Source: Candidatus Liptonbacteria bacterium RIFCSPLOWO2_01_FULL_53_13 (GTDB lineage Bacteria; Patescibacteriota; Minisyncoccia; UBA6257; 2-01-FULL-56-20). From it: DNA of 8,064 nucleotides. The stretch is from the NCBI GenBank assembly GCA_001818895.1, contig MHLB01000007.1, forward strand, positions 19,958 to 28,021, given 5' to 3'. Made by a program: the position numbers and the translations under genes. This document shows positions 1 through 5,221 of the stretch, one piece after another. The notes under the pieces were generated by a model. It was given only the letters and a program-made list of their open reading frames with translations, made no database searches and had not been told where the DNA came from. Position 1 is the first letter of the stretch, and the number at the start of each line of letters is the position of its first letter.

Positions 1-1006
1 GGTCCGCCACTTCGTGCATCGGTTTCTTCGTCGCGTGCGAGAGCTCAATGATCTCGGTGACGGTCTTTCCGATACCGAGCACTTTCCGTTCCACCCATGC
101 GCGGCTGTAGCCGGTTTTGCGCATTTCCCCCGCTACATTGATAAGTCCTCCCGCGTTTGCCACGTAATCCGGCACATAAAGAATACCGCGCGTGTGCAGG
201 CGCGCGCCGTCTTCGTGCGAAGCGATCTGGTTATTCGCCCCTCCGCAGACAATGGCGCACCTCAATTTTTTTATCGTTTCCGCGGTGAAATCCCCTCCCA
301 TCGCGCAAGGGGCAAAGACGTCCGCTTTCATAAATTGAATCTCCTTCGGATTTACTATCTTCATTTTCGGAAAACGCGCTTTCGCGCGCCGTATGGCGAG
401 CGGGTCAATGTCAGCGGCAATAATAGTCCCTCCTTCTTTGCCGATATGCGCGCAAAGTTCCGAACCGACCTTCCCCAATCCCTTCACTGCGAACGTTTTC
501 CCTTCAATCCGGGAATCACCGAATATCGCTTTGAGCGCGGCACGCATCGCGGAAAACACGCCAAGCGCCGCCCATGGCCCCAATTCGCCCGCAAGCCCCG
601 GCCTGCCGTTCACGTATTTCGATTCTTTCTGCATGACGCGGAGGTCATGCTCGGTGATACCAACGTCTTCTCCGGTCGTGAAACGGCCGCCTAATATATT
701 CACGCCGCGCGCATATGCCGCGACGAGCACTTTCGTTTTCGGCTTCCTGTTCGCCATGATGACCCCCTTGCCTCCTCCATAGGGCACGTCCGCGAGCGCG
801 CATTTATAGGTCATCGCACGGGAAAGATTAAGAGCGTCCTTGAGCGCCTCTTCTTCACTCGCATAGTGCGCATAACGGGTTCCTCCCGTCGCGGGACCGA
901 GGTTCGTGTTATGAATTGCGATAAAACTGCGAAGCCCCGCCGCCCTATCGTGAAGGAATGTTACCGATTCGTGCCCGTCGAATTCAGGAAGCGAGGTGAT
1001 GTTCAT
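1..1006 (-). CDS. Leu/Phe/Val-type amino acid dehydrogenase (leucine dehydrogenase-like), C-terminus cut by window edge
   Basis: NAD-dependent oxidative deamination of a (probably branched-chain) amino acid to its 2-oxo acid plus ammonia; cytoplasmic. I translated 335 codons from the ATG at 1006; about 30 C-terminal residues would lie beyond the window. Seen: the LGPATGGTR substrate loop (residues 36-44); TYK with Lys68 and GGGK with Lys80, matching the spacing of the two catalytic lysines of Bacillus leucine dehydrogenase; EDVG (113-116); a Rossmann motif GLGKVG (176-181) with Asp199 at the end of the second strand, which fits NAD over NADP; APCAMGG (232-238); GGANNQ (255-260); and PDYVANAGGLINVA (279-292), a leucine dehydrogenase hallmark. 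An in-frame TGA lies 10 codons upstream, so the ATG at 1006 is the only good start; it has no Shine-Dalgarno. It lies 48 bases after receiver gene 1 and probably shares its transcript. Family certain; exact substrate inferred. Confidence 0.93.
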   Translation of the reverse strand, partial: MNITSLPEFDGHESVTFLHDRAAGLRSFIAIHNTNLGPATGGTRYAHYASEEEALKDALNLSRAMTYKCALADVPYGGGKGVIMANRKPKTKVLVAAYARGVNILGGRFTTGEDVGITEHDLRVMQKESKYVNGRPGLAGELGPWAALGVFSAMRAALKAIFGDSRIEGKTFAVKGLGKVGSELCAHIGKEGGTIIAADIDPLAIRRAKARFPKMKIVNPKEIQFMKADVFAPCAMGGDFTAETIKKLRCAIVCGGANNQIASHEDGARLHTRGILYVPDYVANAGGLINVAGEMRKTGYSRAWVERKVLGIGKTVTEIIELSHATKKPMHEVAD

Positions 1007-1013
1007 GAAAGAG

Positions 1014-1053
1014 TAATCGCGAATAATGCGAATTCAGCAAATAACGCGAATAA
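1014..1053. repeat. CGAAT-rich spacer repeat ahead of the dehydrogenase gene
   Basis: The 48-base gap between receiver gene 1 and the dehydrogenase consists largely of short iterations. CGCGAATAA occurs at 1018-1026 and again at 1045-1053, and CGAAT occurs three times (1020-1024, 1029-1033, 1047-1051). No T-tract or strong hairpin is present, so it does not look like a terminator, and it supplies no Shine-Dalgarno for the dehydrogenase. Similar CGAAT iteration recurs at 5826-5877, which suggests a genome-wide spacer element; that is inference. Confidence 0.5.
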
Positions 1054-1054
1054 A

Positions 1055-1513
1055 TTATGGGGTTGGTGTGGATGCAGGGACAGAGGTAGCAGCGGGCGCG
1101 GGTTCCGAGGTCGGCACGGGCGGTTTCGCGAGAATCTTTTTTATTTTTTCCAAAAGCACGTCAAGGTCGTCGGTTTTCTGGAGAAAATCTTCCATGCCAA
1201 GCTCCTTGCTTACGTCAGTCGGCGCGCCGGTGAACCCTTCTCCGAGCTCTTTCATGCTCGTCAAAAACGCCACTTTGATGTCTTTGGTCTTCTCGTTTTG
1301 TTTAAGGTCAAGCGCGGCATCCGTCCCCTGCACTTTGGGCATCTGCACGTCCATCAAAATAAGGTCGGGCATCAACTCCTCCGCCTTTTTCATCGCTTCG
1401 TCCCGGCTCTTCGCGTGCGCCGTTTCAAACCCCGAAGCATTGAGCTTCGCGCAAATGACTTCAGGAAACGAGTCTTCGTCGTCAACAACGAGGATAAATG
1501 GTTTCTCGCGCAT
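1055..1513 (-). CDS. stand-alone response regulator receiver protein 1, with Pro/Ala-rich C-terminal tail
   Basis: CheY-like phosphoacceptor protein of 152 residues with no DNA-binding or enzymatic output domain; it would act by protein contact in the cytoplasm. Seen: acidic pair Asp11-Asp12, phosphoacceptor Asp55 in LILMDVQMP, Thr85 in FLTS, and Lys113 in FLQKT, so all residues needed for phosphorylation are present. The residue after Lys113 is Thr rather than the usual Pro, and the segment between Thr85 and the Gly before the last strand is about six residues longer than in CheY. The receiver fold ends near residue 130. The remaining 22 residues are almost only Pro, Ala, Ser, Thr and Val, an unstructured tail. 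The gene starts 15 bases after receiver gene 2; an AGAGGT-like sequence about 12 bases upstream is a poor Shine-Dalgarno. No histidine kinase lies in the window. Confidence 0.93.
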   Translation of the reverse strand: MREKPFILVVDDEDSFPEVICAKLNASGFETAHAKSRDEAMKKAEELMPDLILMDVQMPKVQGTDAALDLKQNEKTKDIKVAFLTSMKELGEGFTGAPTDVSKELGMEDFLQKTDDLDVLLEKIKKILAKPPVPTSEPAPAATSVPASTPTP

Positions 1514-1528
1514 GCCTTGATACGACCT

Positions 1529-1921
1529 CTACGATGCGAGGTGTGATTTCACTTTCGCCACCAGCACGTCCAGGTCAACGCTTTTCTTTACATAATCCAC
1601 CGCGCCGAGCTCCTGCGCAAACTTGCGGTTGACCGCCTGCACTTCCTCGCGCGGGTCGCCGAGCTCCGTCAGAAATATCACTCTCAGATTTTTGGTCGCC
1701 TCATCGTCTTTCAGCTTGACCACTGCGTCCGTGCCGTTCATTACCGGCATCCTGACATCCATAAGAATAAGGTCCGGCTGGATCTCTTTCGCTCTTTTAA
1801 TCCCCTCCTCGCCGTTCGGAGCGGTTTCCACGGCAAAACCGGCACCCTTCAATTTTTCCCCGAAAATCTCAAGGAATGAGGGCATATCGTCTACGATAAG
1901 GATCAAGGGAGGGTTGTGCAT
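1529..1921 (-). CDS. stand-alone response regulator receiver protein 2
   Basis: A second CheY-like single-domain receiver, 130 residues from the ATG at 1921. A TTG at 1945 would add eight residues, but it lies upstream of the predicted transcription start, so I prefer the ATG. Numbering from the ATG: acidic pair Asp11-Asp12 in LIVDD, phosphoacceptor Asp55 in LILMDVRMP, Thr85 in FLTE, Lys113 in YVKKS. As in its neighbour, Pro after the conserved Lys is missing (Ser here) and the segment after Thr85 is extended by the same amount; both also share a DLDVL stretch in the last helix. The two are therefore probably paralogues from a tandem duplication. It ends within the receiver domain, with no output domain. 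First gene of a probable three-gene leftward transcript (receiver 2, receiver 1, dehydrogenase). Confidence 0.93.
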   Translation of the reverse strand: MHNPPLILIVDDMPSFLEIFGEKLKGAGFAVETAPNGEEGIKRAKEIQPDLILMDVRMPVMNGTDAVVKLKDDEATKNLRVIFLTELGDPREEVQAVNRKFAQELGAVDYVKKSVDLDVLVAKVKSHLAS

Positions 1922-1933
1922 ATCTGTTGGTCT

Positions 1934-1963
1934 ACTATACCACAATGGCTATCGCCGTGACAA
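1934..1963 (-). promoter_or_regulatory. sigma70-type promoter of the receiver/dehydrogenase operon
   Basis: Read leftward: a -35 element TTGTCA (plus 1958-1963, 5 of 6 to consensus), an 18-base spacer, and a -10 element TATAGT (plus 1934-1939) preceded by TGG, which makes an extended -10. The expected transcription start, about seven bases further, falls near 1927, only around six bases before the ATG at 1921. The mRNA would be almost leaderless, which fits the missing Shine-Dalgarno. It lies in the 102-base gap behind folC, so the receiver genes need not depend on folC transcription. Confidence 0.6.
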
Positions 1964-2023
1964 TTGCAAGTTGCGCACAGGGTTTTATCTGTTAATGCCG
2001 GCTTTTTTGCTCTTGGCTTCCCG

Positions 2024-3328
2024 TTATTTGCTCCGCCTGTGTTTCAGTACCCATTCCTCCGGATACCATTTTTTGCGCAATTCTCCGGCGAGGAAGAACG
2101 AGCCGGTCACAAGAATGAGGTCATCTTTTCCCGCCTCTTTCATCGCCTTTTGGAGCGCCTGCAGGGGGTCGTAACGGAAAGCGATTCCGGCGGATTTTTT
2201 TCGGAACGGGGCGCTTTCGCCCGCGAGCCGCTTCGGGTCGGCGCATTTCCGCTCGTTCTCAAAACGGGTGAATATAATCGTGTCGGCGAGCGGGATAATC
2301 GCTTCCAATGTTTCCGAGGTGTCTTTATTGTCGGCTATTGCGACCACGAGTATCAGCTTGCGATATGCAAGCGCGGAGGCCTGCTCCGCGGTGCTCCTCA
2401 TCTTCACGGGGCTGTGCGCCCCGTCAAGGATGACCGCGGGGCCTTTTTGCATAAGTTCAAACCGGCAGGGCATTCTCGCGGACGCGATTCCCTTCTCTAT
2501 CGCAGAATCGGATAAACCCAGTGCAGAGCCGATGCTCCGTGCAAGCACCGCATTTTTTTCTTGTGCTGATAACCCGCGCACGCCAAGGAATTCCCCTCGC
2601 ACGCTTTTTTCGGCGCAGATACGCTTAAATATTTCCAGCAAATGAGGCCTTGTTTCCGTCGTGAAAAAACGCGCGCCGGGTTTCACGATCCCCGCCTTGT
2701 CCCACGCAATTTTCTTGAGCGTCTTCCCGAGAATGTGCGTGTGGTCGTAATCAATGTTCGTGATCGCGGTGACGCGCGGATTTCGGATGACATTGGTCGC
2801 ATCATAACGGCCGCCGCACCCCACCTCAAGCACCGCCCAGGTACAGCGCTCGCGCTTGAAATAAACAAGCGCCATCGCAAGAAAAATTTCAAAATAAGAT
2901 GGCCCGCCGTATGGCCCTTTCGCATACGCCTCGTCAATCGCGGGTTTCATGTTCTCTACGATGTCGGCAAATGCGTCGGGCGAAATGTAGGTCCCGCCCA
3001 CTTTGATTTTTTCAATGGAGGTTGTGGAAAATGGAGAGGTGAATAATCCCGCCTTCACTTGCGAGTTTCGGCGAGGCAAGCCGGCTCGCCTGCCGCTTGC
3101 GCCGAGCATCGCGTGCACCATATTTGACACCGACCCCTTGCCGGCGGTTCCCGTAATATGCACGAATTGCATTCCCCTTTCGGGCTTCCCGAGAAGGTCC
3201 AAAAAATATCTCATCCGTTTGAGATACACCTCTGGATTCTTGCGGTCGTTCATATAGTCCTTCCCGCGGACATTGGAAAGGCCCTCCAGGAAGCGGACGG
3301 CGTTGAAATAGCGGGTGAAATCTGCCAT
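2024..3328 (-). CDS. folC: bifunctional folylpolyglutamate synthase / dihydrofolate synthase
   Basis: ATP-dependent Mur-ligase-family enzyme that adds glutamate to folates (and, in bifunctional members, to dihydropteroate); cytoplasmic. 434 residues, the usual length. Seen in order: P-loop GTAGKGS (60-66), GLFTSPF (94-100), LEVGCGGRYDATN (167-179) with the metal-binding Glu168, DYDHTHILG (193-201), DKAGIVKPG (210-218) with Lys211 at the position of the carbamylated lysine, and the C-terminal domain motif LDGAHS (301-306). Eleven extra residues sit between the P-loop helix and GLFTSPF compared with typical members; they are encoded by a palindromic insertion, listed separately. The ATG at 3328 has no Shine-Dalgarno. 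Divergent from prfA across 127 bases. FolC versus another Mur ligase: the GLFTSP and DHTHILG motifs decide for FolC. No other folate genes are in the window, so dihydrofolate synthase activity is uncertain. Confidence 0.95.
   Translation of the reverse strand: MADFTRYFNAVRFLEGLSNVRGKDYMNDRKNPEVYLKRMRYFLDLLGKPERGMQFVHITGTAGKGSVSNMVHAMLGASGRRAGLPRRNSQVKAGLFTSPFSTTSIEKIKVGGTYISPDAFADIVENMKPAIDEAYAKGPYGGPSYFEIFLAMALVYFKRERCTWAVLEVGCGGRYDATNVIRNPRVTAITNIDYDHTHILGKTLKKIAWDKAGIVKPGARFFTTETRPHLLEIFKRICAEKSVRGEFLGVRGLSAQEKNAVLARSIGSALGLSDSAIEKGIASARMPCRFELMQKGPAVILDGAHSPVKMRSTAEQASALAYRKLILVVAIADNKDTSETLEAIIPLADTIIFTRFENERKCADPKRLAGESAPFRKKSAGIAFRYDPLQALQKAMKEAGKDDLILVTGSFFLAGELRKKWYPEEWVLKHRRSK
3059..3094. 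repeat. in-frame palindromic insertion inside folC
   Basis: Positions 3059-3091 (33 bases, 11 codons) encode the residues RRAGLPRRNSQ, which break the normally constant spacing between the folC P-loop helix and GLFTSPF. The DNA at 3070-3094 is an imperfect inverted repeat centred on AGCCGGCT, with arms GGCGAGGC and GCCTGCC. It resembles in composition and CCGG centre the intergenic palindrome at 5844-5863. Removing exactly 33 bases restores the family spacing, so this looks like a small palindromic element inserted in frame rather than gradual divergence; that origin is inference. Confidence 0.6.
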
Positions 3329-3344
3329 AATGATGTTCTACAAA

Positions 3345-3360
3345 TGTACCAATTGGTACA
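3345..3360. promoter_or_regulatory. perfect 16-bp palindrome, candidate operator in the folC/prfA divergent region
   Basis: TGTACCAATTGGTACA is identical on both strands. It lies 17 bases before the folC start and 96 bases before prfA. Three copies of TACAAAT surround it (3339-3345, 3357-3363, 3366-3372). A possible prfA promoter overlaps it: TTGGTA (3353-3358), 19 bases, TATTAT (3378-3383). A weak folC -10, TACATT read leftward, also falls inside it. A dimeric repressor bound here could affect both genes; no regulator is visible in the window, so function is inference. Confidence 0.4.
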
Positions 3361-3382
3361 AATATTACAAATTACCGTATTA

Positions 3383-3440
3383 TTCCCCGAGTGAGTCTGC
3401 AGGACAAATCGAGGGGTAATCCCTCGACTTCGCTCGGGAA
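3383..3440. repeat. nested inverted repeats upstream of prfA
   Basis: The inner stem is perfect: TCGAGGG (3409-3415), loop GTAAT, CCCTCGA (3421-3427). An outer stem pairs CCCGAG (3386-3391) with CTCGGG (3433-3438), extended by TT/AA with one bulged C. No T-tract follows on either strand. It would form the 5' leader of a prfA transcript starting near 3390, ending 15 bases before the ATG at 3456. The GAGGG / CCCTCG composition also matches short dispersed repeats I associate with uncultured bacterial genomes. Leader structure or repeat element cannot be separated from this sequence alone. Confidence 0.45.
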
Positions 3441-3455
3441 ATATAACAAAAACAC

Positions 3456-4181
3456 ATGACTAACAAAATTATTCTAGAGATAAGAGCGGGTGCCGGAGGC
3501 GACGAGGCCTCTATTTTTGCGGGCGACTTGGCGCGGATGTACCAGCGCTATGCGGCGAAGCGCGGGTGGAGCTTCAGCACCGTTGACGCGAGCGAAACGG
3601 CGCTTGGCGGATATAAAACGCTTGTCGCGGAGGTATCCGGCACCGACTGTTATCACGCGTTCAAGCACGAGTCCGGCGTCCACCGCGTCCAGCGCATACC
3701 AAAGACCGAAAGGGCGGGCAGAGTGCACACATCAACCGCGACGGTTGCGGTGATGCCGGTCGTGGAAGCGAAAGAGGTGGTGGTGAACCAGGGCGACCTT
3801 GAGGTGACTTTTTCGCGCGCGGGAGGACCGGGCGGGCAGAACGTGAATAAGATCGAATCCGCCGTCCGCATTCTCCACAAGCCGAGCGGCATTCTCGTCG
3901 CCTCCCGGGCGGAGCGGAGCCAGCACGCGAACCGCGAAAAAGCGATGGATGTCTTGCGCGCCAAGCTCTACGAAGCGAACCAGCAGGCGGCGACCGCCGG
4001 ACTGGGAGATGACCGCAGGGCGCAGATCGGCACCGGCGACCGGAGCGAGAAAATTCGCACCTATAATTTCCCCGAAGACCGCATCACCGACCATCGGCTC
4101 GGGAAGAAATTCCATAATATTGAAAAAATCCTGGACGGGGACATGGATAAGATCGTGGAAGCGTTTCAAAAAACTGGTTAA
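3456..4181 (+). CDS. prfA: peptide chain release factor 1, short form lacking the N-terminal domain
   Basis: Class I release factor: reads UAA/UAG in the ribosomal A site and triggers peptidyl-tRNA hydrolysis. 241 residues against about 360 in E. coli RF1. Seen: the core start ILEIRAGAGGDEASIFAGDL (6-25), HRVQRIPKTERAGRVHTS (76-93) with the stop-codon tripeptide PKT at 82-84 (PxT type, so RF1 and not RF2, which has SPF), and the peptidyl-transferase motif GGQ at 126-128 inside AGGPGGQNVNKIESAVRI (122-139). RTYNFPEDRITDHR (201-214) completes the C-terminal core. The alpha-helical domain I of about 100 residues is absent. An in-frame TAA lies nine bases before the ATG, and folC starts 127 bases upstream on the other strand, so it is not hidden upstream. 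The ATG at 3456 has no Shine-Dalgarno. Short RF1 forms may be normal in Patescibacteria; I recall this but cannot verify it here. Confidence 0.94.
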   Translation: MTNKIILEIRAGAGGDEASIFAGDLARMYQRYAAKRGWSFSTVDASETALGGYKTLVAEVSGTDCYHAFKHESGVHRVQRIPKTERAGRVHTSTATVAVMPVVEAKEVVVNQGDLEVTFSRAGGPGGQNVNKIESAVRILHKPSGILVASRAERSQHANREKAMDVLRAKLYEANQQAATAGLGDDRRAQIGTGDRSEKIRTYNFPEDRITDHRLGKKFHNIEKILDGDMDKIVEAFQKTG

Positions 4182-4193
4182 TCTCGTTTTGCA

Positions 4194-4225
4194 ACATTCC
4201 AACATTCTCAAGAATGTCGGAATGT
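4194..4225. repeat. 32-bp inverted repeat between prfA and the Nudix gene
   Basis: Two 15-base arms, ACATTCCAACATTCT (4194-4208) and AGAATGTCGGAATGT (4211-4225), are complementary at 14 of 15 positions with only CA between them. Each arm is itself two near-identical 7-base units (ACATTCC/ACATTCT). It starts 12 bases after the prfA stop and ends 10 bases before the Nudix ATG. No T-run follows (TCTATAATAAT), so it is not a standard terminator. It may be an RNA-processing hairpin, an operator, or a dispersed element. Confidence 0.55.
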
Positions 4226-4235
4226 CTATAATAAT

Positions 4236-4712
4236 ATGGGTTACGAAAAATCAAACAAACTTCATATTGTGGCGGTGGTCGCGGTCGTGAGAAACTCCGA
4301 GGGCAAATACCTTGTGCTGAAGCGCAGTGAACGGGAAATCGCCTACCCCGGAATGTATACGTTCCCCGGTGGAAAAGTTGAAGATAACGACACGGTTGAG
4401 GAAACACTTGTAAAAGAAGTTGAGGAAGAAGCGGGTATGAAGCTTAAACAAGGGAAAATTCTTTTAAAGGACAAATCATTCATCCGGCCCGACGGTCAAA
4501 CCGTCAAAGTATTTTCTTATCTCTGTGAGGTTGAAGACGCAAGCAAAGTGACCATTTCCGACGACTTCACCGATTATCGCTGGATAACCGTTCGAGACCT
4601 CAAAACGCTCCCTCATGTAGGGATCGAAGAGGAGCTTTTGCAAGCGGAAAAAATTTACCGCTCCGGCATTGACCGCGCGCTTCTTGTTACAAAATCGGTG
4701 AAAGAGGGCTAG
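4236..4712 (+). CDS. Nudix family hydrolase
   Basis: Hydrolyses a nucleoside diphosphate linked to another moiety, often sanitising damaged or non-canonical NTPs; substrate unknown. 158 residues, single domain. The Nudix box runs from Gly46 to Gly67: Asp52 replaces the first Glu and Lys60 replaces Arg, while Glu61, Glu64, Glu65 and Gly67 are intact, so metal binding should be retained. The N-terminal strand KLHIVAVVAVV (8-18) and YPGMYTFPGGKVE (37-49) are typical of MutT-like members. The ATG at 4236 directly precedes this strand. Base composition is clearly lower in GC than in prfA (my hand counts: 25 of 60 at 4381-4440 against 40 of 60 at 3781-3840). It stands 63 bases before a MazG-like gene with the same AT bias, a plausible two-gene nucleotide-sanitation unit. 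Confidence 0.93.
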   Translation: MGYEKSNKLHIVAVVAVVRNSEGKYLVLKRSEREIAYPGMYTFPGGKVEDNDTVEETLVKEVEEEAGMKLKQGKILLKDKSFIRPDGQTVKVFSYLCEVEDASKVTISDDFTDYRWITVRDLKTLPHVGIEEELLQAEKIYRSGIDRALLVTKSVKEG

Positions 4713-4775
4713 AAAAGCTTATTTATCCGCTCCGAATTACTTGTACTTAAATAGTTTAATTCCTTAAAAACTGAC

Positions 4776-5132
4776 ATGGACTTCCAGCCCACGCATCTCC
4801 CGATTGAAGACGAGTATCCGAAACTCGTCCGCGACGGGATTCCAGAAATCATTAAAGAAAAGCAGGGGGCATACCCGCCGCAAAGAACATTGAATGACGA
4901 CAATGAGTTTTTGGATTATTTGCTCAAAAAAATGGTTGAGGAGTCGGTTGAGCTTCAAAATTCCGTTACAATCGGTAATCTTGAAGAAGAGCTCGCAGAT
5001 GTATTTGAGGTAATTGACGCAATCCTCAAGCTCAAACGCAAAACAAAGGACGATATCGCCGTGATTCAAAAGGAGAAACGCAAAAAACGAGGAGGATTTG
5101 AGAAAAGAATCCTCATGCTGGGACGAAAATAA
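4776..5132 (+). CDS. MazG-like (all-alpha) NTP pyrophosphohydrolase, COG4997 type
   Basis: Predicted house-cleaning nucleotide pyrophosphatase of the all-alpha NTP-PPase superfamily, cleaving (d)NTP to (d)NMP and pyrophosphate. 118 residues. Seen: the COG4997-type N-terminus YPKLVRDGIPEIIKE (14-28), the ExxE motif EESVE (55-59), and the second metal-binding helix EEELADVFEVIDA (70-82) with Glu72 and Asp75, together the ExxE...ExxD magnesium site of the superfamily. The C-terminus is Lys/Arg-rich (residues 96-118), perhaps binding nucleic acid or simply a tail. GC is low (24 of 60 at 4921-4980), like the Nudix gene upstream. The ATG at 4776 has no clear Shine-Dalgarno and I see no convincing promoter in the 63-base gap, so cotranscription with the Nudix gene is likely. 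Family assignment from motifs; exact substrate unknown. Confidence 0.85.
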   Translation: MDFQPTHLPIEDEYPKLVRDGIPEIIKEKQGAYPPQRTLNDDNEFLDYLLKKMVEESVELQNSVTIGNLEEELADVFEVIDAILKLKRKTKDDIAVIQKEKRKKRGGFEKRILMLGRK

Positions 5133-5153
5133 CGCTGAGGTTTTGCTACTTGA

Positions 5154-5189
5154 CCCTATAGACCGATTCGCGCGAATTGGTCTATAGGG
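5154..5189. repeat. 36-bp near-perfect palindrome between convergent genes
   Basis: Two adjacent 18-base halves, the left starting CCCTATAGACC and the right ending GGTCTATAGGG, are complementary at 17 of 18 positions; the single exception is a G/T pair. The centre is TTCGCGCGAA with no loop. It starts 22 bases after the MazG-like stop and ends 33 bases before the ndk stop, where a bidirectional terminator would be placed, but no T-run flanks it on either strand. A smaller hairpin AAGGC-GTC-GCCTT follows at 5201-5213. Candidates: an atypical bidirectional terminator, a protein-binding dyad, or the footprint of a mobile palindrome. Confidence 0.65.
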
Positions 5190-5221
5190 GATGGGTATTT
5201 AAGGCGTCGCCTTGACGCAAT

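Noticed and set aside
14..694. Rightward open frame of 226 codons across the left end
   Set aside because: It is antisense to the dehydrogenase, whose minus-strand translation carries a full set of family motifs; the rightward product is Arg/His/Phe-rich with no recognisable domain.
866..1546. Rightward open frames over the receiver genes (also 1026-1520 and 1623-2174)
   Set aside because: Shadows of receiver genes and folC; low-complexity products without motifs.
3456..4181. RF-H or ICT1/ArfB-type rescue factor instead of RF1
   Set aside because: The PKT stop-recognition tripeptide and the complete HRVQR...GRVHTS region identify a codon-specific RF1 core; ArfB lacks this domain.
4227..4232. 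Perfect TATAAT just before the Nudix gene
   Set aside because: Transcription would start at about 4238, inside the ATG at 4236, and no -35 is found at the right distance; probably chance in AT-rich DNA.
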